Source: Rhizosaccharibacter radicis (GTDB lineage Bacteria; Pseudomonadota; Alphaproteobacteria; Acetobacterales; Acetobacteraceae). Taken from it: DNA of 64,000 bases. Positions 59,091 to 64,000 of the stretch are shown in pieces. Every line of letters begins with the position of its first letter. The stretch's first letter is position 1. The notes below the pieces were generated by a model. It did not search any database. It was not told the DNA's origin and saw only the letters and a list, made by a program, of their open reading frames with translations. The position numbers and the translations under genes were made by a program. Location: assembly GCA_024508355.1 (NCBI GenBank), contig JAMZEJ010000001.1, positions 62,001 through 126,000 on the forward strand, in the 5' to 3' direction.

Positions 59091-59814
59091 CGAAAGGCGG
59101 CGTGGGGGAGGCCCGCCGGGTCTGGCGCGGGTATCCATGGGCGCACCGGGTTCCGCAGCAGCAGGATCTGAGATGATTGCGGTCGAACGCGTGGTCGATG
59201 TCGGCGCAAGACTGCAATCCCCCGGGGTGCCGGCAGCGCGTGACCGGGAACGTGGCGCACGACGACATCCGCCCGCTGGCCCTGCGTCACCCCCGAGACC
59301 GATCGCGGCACCGCCAGACCTCCGGGATGAACGTCCCGGTCCTGGTCCCGGTCGCGGTTTCCTTGGGCACGATCCCGGGGCGCACGCCGCGCGCCTCCCG
59401 ATGTTCCTCCCCGCGTCCACCGTCGATATCCGCGCTGGCCGCACGTATCGTGGCCATGGCCCAGCGAAGGGGACTGCCGCGGCGGGCGGCGTGTTGCCCG
59501 TCGTCATCGTGCCGCCGGTATCCGCCGCCCCGGCCAGTCCGCTTTTCGGCTCCGCCGCCGCCATCGTGGCCCCCGGGAGCGTGGCGGTCGGAACCGGGGT
59601 GACAGGCCTCGACGGACGGCTCCGGCGCCCGCATCGCGGATCGTCCGGGCGATTCCGATCTGGCGGGTAGCCGCTCCCGGTCTCTGTTGCACGGAAATCC
59701 CGGTCGCGGTTCGGCGCCCAAATCCCCCGGTCTCCCTCGCGGTCGACACGCCACCGGAACCGCGGCCGCTTCAACCTGTTGGACCGGATGGATTTCCGCG
59801 CCGGAGCGAGCCGC
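59091..59814. other. Long gene-free stretch
   Basis: This 724-bp region between the MarR gene and the SMP-30 gene has no supportable gene. The open frame 59137-59670 has Pro/Gly/Ala-rich sequence with no family resemblance. It may hold a decayed gene or a long regulatory region. Only GGAGCGAG at about 59802 before the SMP-30 start is clear. Confidence 0.5.
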
Positions 59815-60732
59815 ATGACCACGCCCGATATTCGCTGCGTGCTGGCGGCCCGCTCCCTCAACGGCGAACGGCCCTGCTGGGACGCCGATCGGCGGCGGTT
59901 GTTCTGGATCGACGTGCGCGAGCCGGCGCTGCACTGCTTCGACCCGGCCACCGGGGAAGACCGGCACTGGGAGATGCCGAGCTGGATCGGGCCCTACGGC
60001 CTCACCGACGACGGGGCGTTCGTGGCGCTCCGCACCGGGCTGCACCGGCTCCGCTTCGCCGACGGGGCGCTCGACTTCGTAGCACCCCCGCCGTTCGATC
60101 CCCGCCGCTTCATCTTCAACGAAGGCGATTGCGACCGGCAGGGCCGCTTCTGGGCCGGCCCGATGTTCGTGCCGCTGAAGCCGGAAGGAGCCGACGGCAA
60201 AGGTCCGGAGGCGCTGCCGTTCTGGCGCTGGGACGGCGGCGCCACGCGCGACAGCTGGCGCCCCGGCACCATCCCGGTGAAGACGGCCAACAGCCTGGCC
60301 TGGAGCGCCGACGGCACCCGGATGTTCCACAGCGACACCGACCGCAAGCAGCTCTGGGTGGCGCGCTACGATCCCGACCGGGGAACGGCCTCCGATCCCG
60401 CCCTGTTCGCCGACCTGTCGGACGAGGAAGGCGGCCCGGACGGCGTGGCGGTCGACGCGGACGGCTTCCTGTGGATCGCGCTGTATGGCGGCGGCAAGCT
60501 GTTGCGGCTGGACCCCGACGGCCGCACCGAACGCACGATCCCGATGCCGGTGCAGTACCCCACCATGCCGGCCTTCGGCGGCGACGACCTGCGCACCTTG
60601 TTCGTCACCTCGGCCTGCTGGTCGATCCCCGAAGCGGAACGGGACGGGCGGCCGCTGGAAGGCAACCTGTTCGCGCTCGATGCGCCGGTGGCGGGCATCC
60701 CTTCGGTGCGGATGCGGGTGCCGTCCGGCTGA
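59815..60732 (+). CDS. SMP-30/gluconolactonase family protein
   Basis: A 305-residue six-bladed beta-propeller lactonase. The metal ligands appear as Glu in LNGERPCWDADRRRLFWID, Asn in VKTANSLAWSADG and Asp in EGGPDGVAVDADGFLWIA. It hydrolyses sugar lactones such as glucono- or xylonolactone in the cytoplasm or periplasm (no signal peptide is visible). The ATG at 59815 with GGAGCGAG upstream is preferred over a TTG at 59779. The substrate cannot be told. Confidence 0.88.
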   Translation: MTTPDIRCVLAARSLNGERPCWDADRRRLFWIDVREPALHCFDPATGEDRHWEMPSWIGPYGLTDDGAFVALRTGLHRLRFADGALDFVAPPPFDPRRFIFNEGDCDRQGRFWAGPMFVPLKPEGADGKGPEALPFWRWDGGATRDSWRPGTIPVKTANSLAWSADGTRMFHSDTDRKQLWVARYDPDRGTASDPALFADLSDEEGGPDGVAVDADGFLWIALYGGGKLLRLDPDGRTERTIPMPVQYPTMPAFGGDDLRTLFVTSACWSIPEAERDGRPLEGNLFALDAPVAGIPSVRMRVPSG

Positions 60733-61234
60733 TCGCCCGGCCGGCGCGGAACACACGGAGGCGGAGCGAGGGTGTGCACCCCGGCGGGACGCTTCCGCCC
60801 ACGCGACCCCGCCCCGAGTTCGTCCGGCCCTTCACCATCGCGAGCTCACGCACGTCCTGCCGCTCCCTTCTCCGAGCGACCGGTCGCGGCGATAGGGGCG
60901 GAATGCCGTAACGCCCGTCGCAGCGCACGCCATGCGATCAGCGCACGTTCCGCATCGGCATAATCGCGCAGAACCGGCCAGACCGTGTGCCGACGCCGCT
61001 CGCCGCTGCCGACCTGGCGGGAAAGCCGGAGCATCCAGACCGCGGCGGACGGCATGCCGGGGCGATCCGCGCCCGACCGGCTCCTCGATGCAGTCAAAAG
61101 CCGGTTTCGCGGCCGGAACCCCTTCGGCACCGCTGGACCCATCACCGGTCCTGGCCGCGCGGGTGGGCGGCGCGACGACGACCACCCGCTGCCGGGGCGA
61201 CACCCGCCGGTAAATCCTCGCCCCCGCCCCCTTC
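60733..61234. other. Gap between convergent genes
   Basis: No gene is supported in these 502 bp between the lactonase and the epoxide hydrolase. Open frames are shadows rich in Arg, Pro and Ala. Confidence 0.5.
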
Positions 61235-62410
61235 TTAGAAGGACAGGCCGGCGGCGAAGCCGCGAAGATCGGCGATTAGCGGTTCGGGATCCTCGAAGAA
61301 CGGGAAATGCCCGCCCCGCGGCATGACCGTGTGCCGGACCACGCGATGGGCTCGTTCGAGGACGCCGCGGGGCGGCATGGGAAACACCGGATCGGGATAG
61401 GCGGCGAAGGCGGTCGGCACGTCGATCCGCTGTCCTGGCTCCAGGGTCTGGTAGTTCTCGATCGCCTCCGCGACATAGATCCAGCTGGCCGGATTGGCCG
61501 CGTCGGTGACCAGATAGAGCATGATCTCGTCGAGCAGCATGTCCGGCGGAATCGCCTGCCCGAATGGGCGGTCGCGAAGATCGGACCAGGCGTGGAAGGC
61601 TTCCGCGATCCACGCGGCGACGCCCACGGGGCTGTCGGCCATGGCGTAGCCGAGCTTGAGCGGTCTGGTCTGCATGATGCGCGCGTAGGCGCTTTCCTCG
61701 TGCCACAGCTCCGCTTCTCGGGCGGCGAACACCCGCTCCTCCGCCGAAGCATCCTCGGGCACGCGGTTCGAGCGCGGCGGCGCCCCATGGTGGCGGACGC
61801 TGGACATGGTGAGGTGCAGGCCGGACACGCTGTCGGCATGGTGCAGGCCGAGCATGGCGGCGGTGGCGCTGCCCCAGTCTCCCCCATGCACCAGATAGCG
61901 TCCGACCGAAAGGATATCGGTCATCAGTCGGTCGAGCAGTCCGGCGATGCGCCGAGGGCCCACGGGCAGGGCGGGAGGCGGCGAGAAATCGTATCCCGGC
62001 AGGGACGGGACCACGACCGTGAACGCGTCCTCCACGCGGCCGCCGAACCGTTCGGGATGGGCCAGACGCTCGACCAGGCCGGTGTAGGAGTGGAACGAGT
62101 ACGGCCAGCCATGCAACAGCAGCAGCGGTCTGGGCGACGACCCGGACCCGCGCTCCAGCACCAGGTGCAGCGTCTGGCCATCGACCTCGGTGGTGAAGTG
62201 AGGCACGGCGTTCATCGCCCGCTCCCGGGCACGCCAGTCGTAGGTCCCGGTCCAGCGGGTGCAGAGCGCGCGCATGAACGCGCGTGGCGGCCCGTGGCGC
62301 CAGTCGTCGGCGTCAACCGGCTCGACGAACGCATCCCATCGGAAAGCGGTGACGCGGTCTCGGATGCGCGACAGGGTGGCGTCGGGAACGGCGATGCGGA
62401 ACGGGGTCAT
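61235..62410 (-). CDS. Epoxide hydrolase (EHN-type alpha/beta hydrolase)
   Basis: A 391-residue epoxide hydrolase of the microsomal type. An N-terminal EHN region (PFRIAVPDATLSRIRDRVTA, later MRALCTRWTGTYDWRARERA) leads into the alpha/beta-hydrolase fold. The oxyanion motif HGWPYSFHSY is near residue 105, the nucleophile Asp in VHGGDWGSATA, and the catalytic His in PRGGHFPFFEDPE near the end. It opens epoxides to diols. Divergent from a LuxR gene over a short gap (34 bp), so the two may be functionally linked. Confidence 0.92.
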   Translation of the reverse strand: MTPFRIAVPDATLSRIRDRVTAFRWDAFVEPVDADDWRHGPPRAFMRALCTRWTGTYDWRARERAMNAVPHFTTEVDGQTLHLVLERGSGSSPRPLLLLHGWPYSFHSYTGLVERLAHPERFGGRVEDAFTVVVPSLPGYDFSPPPALPVGPRRIAGLLDRLMTDILSVGRYLVHGGDWGSATAAMLGLHHADSVSGLHLTMSSVRHHGAPPRSNRVPEDASAEERVFAAREAELWHEESAYARIMQTRPLKLGYAMADSPVGVAAWIAEAFHAWSDLRDRPFGQAIPPDMLLDEIMLYLVTDAANPASWIYVAEAIENYQTLEPGQRIDVPTAFAAYPDPVFPMPPRGVLERAHRVVRHTVMPRGGHFPFFEDPEPLIADLRGFAAGLSF

Positions 62411-62444
62411 GCCCAGCGATCTAGAACGGATGCGGCCGCCGCGC

Positions 62445-63266
62445 ATGACGGATTTCCGTCAGGAGCGGCGACCGGCGCCGGACCGCCAGCCGGGCCAAGT
62501 GCGCCGCGCGGCCGCAGAGCCGGCCGACGGGACCGTCGCCGCCGCGGTGGTGGTGGAGGCCGCGCGACGGCTGCGGGCGAGCGGGCACCTTTATTTCGAG
62601 CTGGAGCTGGTGGAATCGGCCGGGATCGCGGTCACCGTGCGTCACCATCGCCCCGAGGATGTGGTTCTCGGCGAGTATGGCGAACGGTTCTATACCGAAG
62701 ATCCTCTGACCGAGACGTTCCGGGAGCGATTGTGCCGGAACGGGGCGTCCGTGCACGGCCCGGTGACGGTGTCGCTCGGCGAGCTGCCGTGGCTCGCGCG
62801 TGCCTCCTACGAGAACCGGTTCCTCCGCCGCGCCGGGATCGCCGACGTGCTGGGTCTCGGTGTGCCCGCATCGATCGATGGCCGCACGCGCATGCTCTGC
62901 TTCGGCTTCCATCGGGGCGAGACCGATCCGGGCTTCACCACGGCGGAACGGCGCTTGTTGTCGCGACTCGCCGACGGGCTGGGGCTGCGCGCGGAGAACC
63001 TGGCCCTGCGTCAGGCACTGGCATCGCGGCCGCCTGCCGGACCGTCCATGACGGCGTTCACGGCCGCGGCGGCGGGACTGACCGAACGGGAGCGACAGGT
63101 CGCCGGTTTGATGATGGCCGGGCATGGCAACGGGCGTCTGGCCCATGAACTCGGCCTGACGATCAACACGGTCGAGAACCACCTCCGCTCGATCTACGCC
63201 AAGCTCGGCGTGCGAAGCCGGGGGCAGGCGGGGGCAAGGATGCTCGGCAACGGCGCGGAACCCTAG
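62445..63266 (+). CDS. LuxR-family transcriptional regulator
   Basis: A 273-residue regulator. The C-terminal HTH is clear (AGLTERERQVAGLMMAGHGN, LAHELGLTINTVENHLRSIY, AKLGVRSRGQ). The N-terminal 180 residues are an autoinducer/GAF-like sensing region (HLYFELELVESAGIAVTVRH, DPLTETFRERLC, ENRFLRRAGIADVLGLGV), without the typical acyl-homoserine-lactone pocket residues that I can confirm. Start at 62445 or 62430. It shares a promoter region with the epoxide hydrolase gene and may control it. Confidence 0.85.
   Translation: MTDFRQERRPAPDRQPGQVRRAAAEPADGTVAAAVVVEAARRLRASGHLYFELELVESAGIAVTVRHHRPEDVVLGEYGERFYTEDPLTETFRERLCRNGASVHGPVTVSLGELPWLARASYENRFLRRAGIADVLGLGVPASIDGRTRMLCFGFHRGETDPGFTTAERRLLSRLADGLGLRAENLALRQALASRPPAGPSMTAFTAAAAGLTERERQVAGLMMAGHGNGRLAHELGLTINTVENHLRSIYAKLGVRSRGQAGARMLGNGAEP

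Positions 63267-64000
<734 letters not shown>

Noticed and set aside
59137..59670. A 177-residue frame in the gap before the lactonase gene
   Set aside because: Pro/Gly/Ala/Arg-rich with a late hydrophobic patch, no binding site and no conserved pattern.

Overview
The window is about 64 kb of G+C-rich chromosome from what looks like an alphaproteobacterium, most probably an Acetobacteraceae member. This placement is inferred from the protein style (HWE-type histidine kinase, DUF1127 protein, IS1031-like transposase relic), the leuS-lptE-holA order, and a tRNA-Arg(CCU) gene carrying a group I intron; there is no rRNA to confirm it. Both ends are cut inside genes: leuS on the left and a glutathione-dependent formaldehyde dehydrogenase on the right.

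Region 1 (1-4660) is housekeeping: leuS, lptE, holA. Region 2 (4889-12800) is accessory. It opens with a tRNA-Arg(CCU) gene split in its anticodon loop by a 241-nt group I intron, so ordinary tRNA searches may miss it. Downstream lie relics (an IS5-family transposase, a Bro-N prophage antirepressor, an IS630 transposase), small stress-type proteins, a translationally coupled histidine kinase/response regulator pair, and a possible secreted effector with a CheD/CNF-like Cys-His deamidase signature.

Region 3 (12894-21611) holds a cytochrome b561-YceI fusion, an FdhF/YdeP-type molybdenum oxidoreductase, a SmtB-like repressor gene frameshifted by a 17-bp tandem duplication and overlapping a bacterial metallothionein gene, a sugar porter, and a LysR/Gal80-like oxidoreductase pair. 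Region 4 (22060-41695) is a large myo-inositol catabolism locus: iolA, an iron alcohol dehydrogenase, LysR, iolB, iolE, iolD and an iolC-iolJ-type fusion on the minus strand; an inositol-type ABC transporter with a sugar isomerase and iolG on the plus strand; and, further on, a second MocA-type dehydrogenase and an RpiR regulator. Three perfect GGAA-N6-TTCC sites lie before iolC/transporter, the second dehydrogenase and the RpiR gene, which suggests one IolR-type regulon.

Region 5 (41848-53217) carries a Spy-like periplasmic protein, maeB, pcp, an ETF-beta methyltransferase-like gene, an unrecognised 838-residue protein in a stretch of different base composition, a GH128-type glycosidase and a catalase-like peroxidase/cytochrome b561 operon. 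Region 6 (53437-57534) is a phage-shock locus, pspA-pspB-pspC plus a GIN-like beta-repeat protein, divergent from pspF, with a good sigma-54 promoter before pspA. Region 7 (57591-64000) holds a MarR/oxidoreductase divergent pair around a perfect palindrome, an SMP-30 lactonase, an epoxide hydrolase, a LuxR regulator and the partial formaldehyde dehydrogenase.

The strongest leads are the intron-split tRNA, the broken SmtB-metallothionein pair, the three-site inositol regulon, the deamidase-like effector and the 838-residue orphan.
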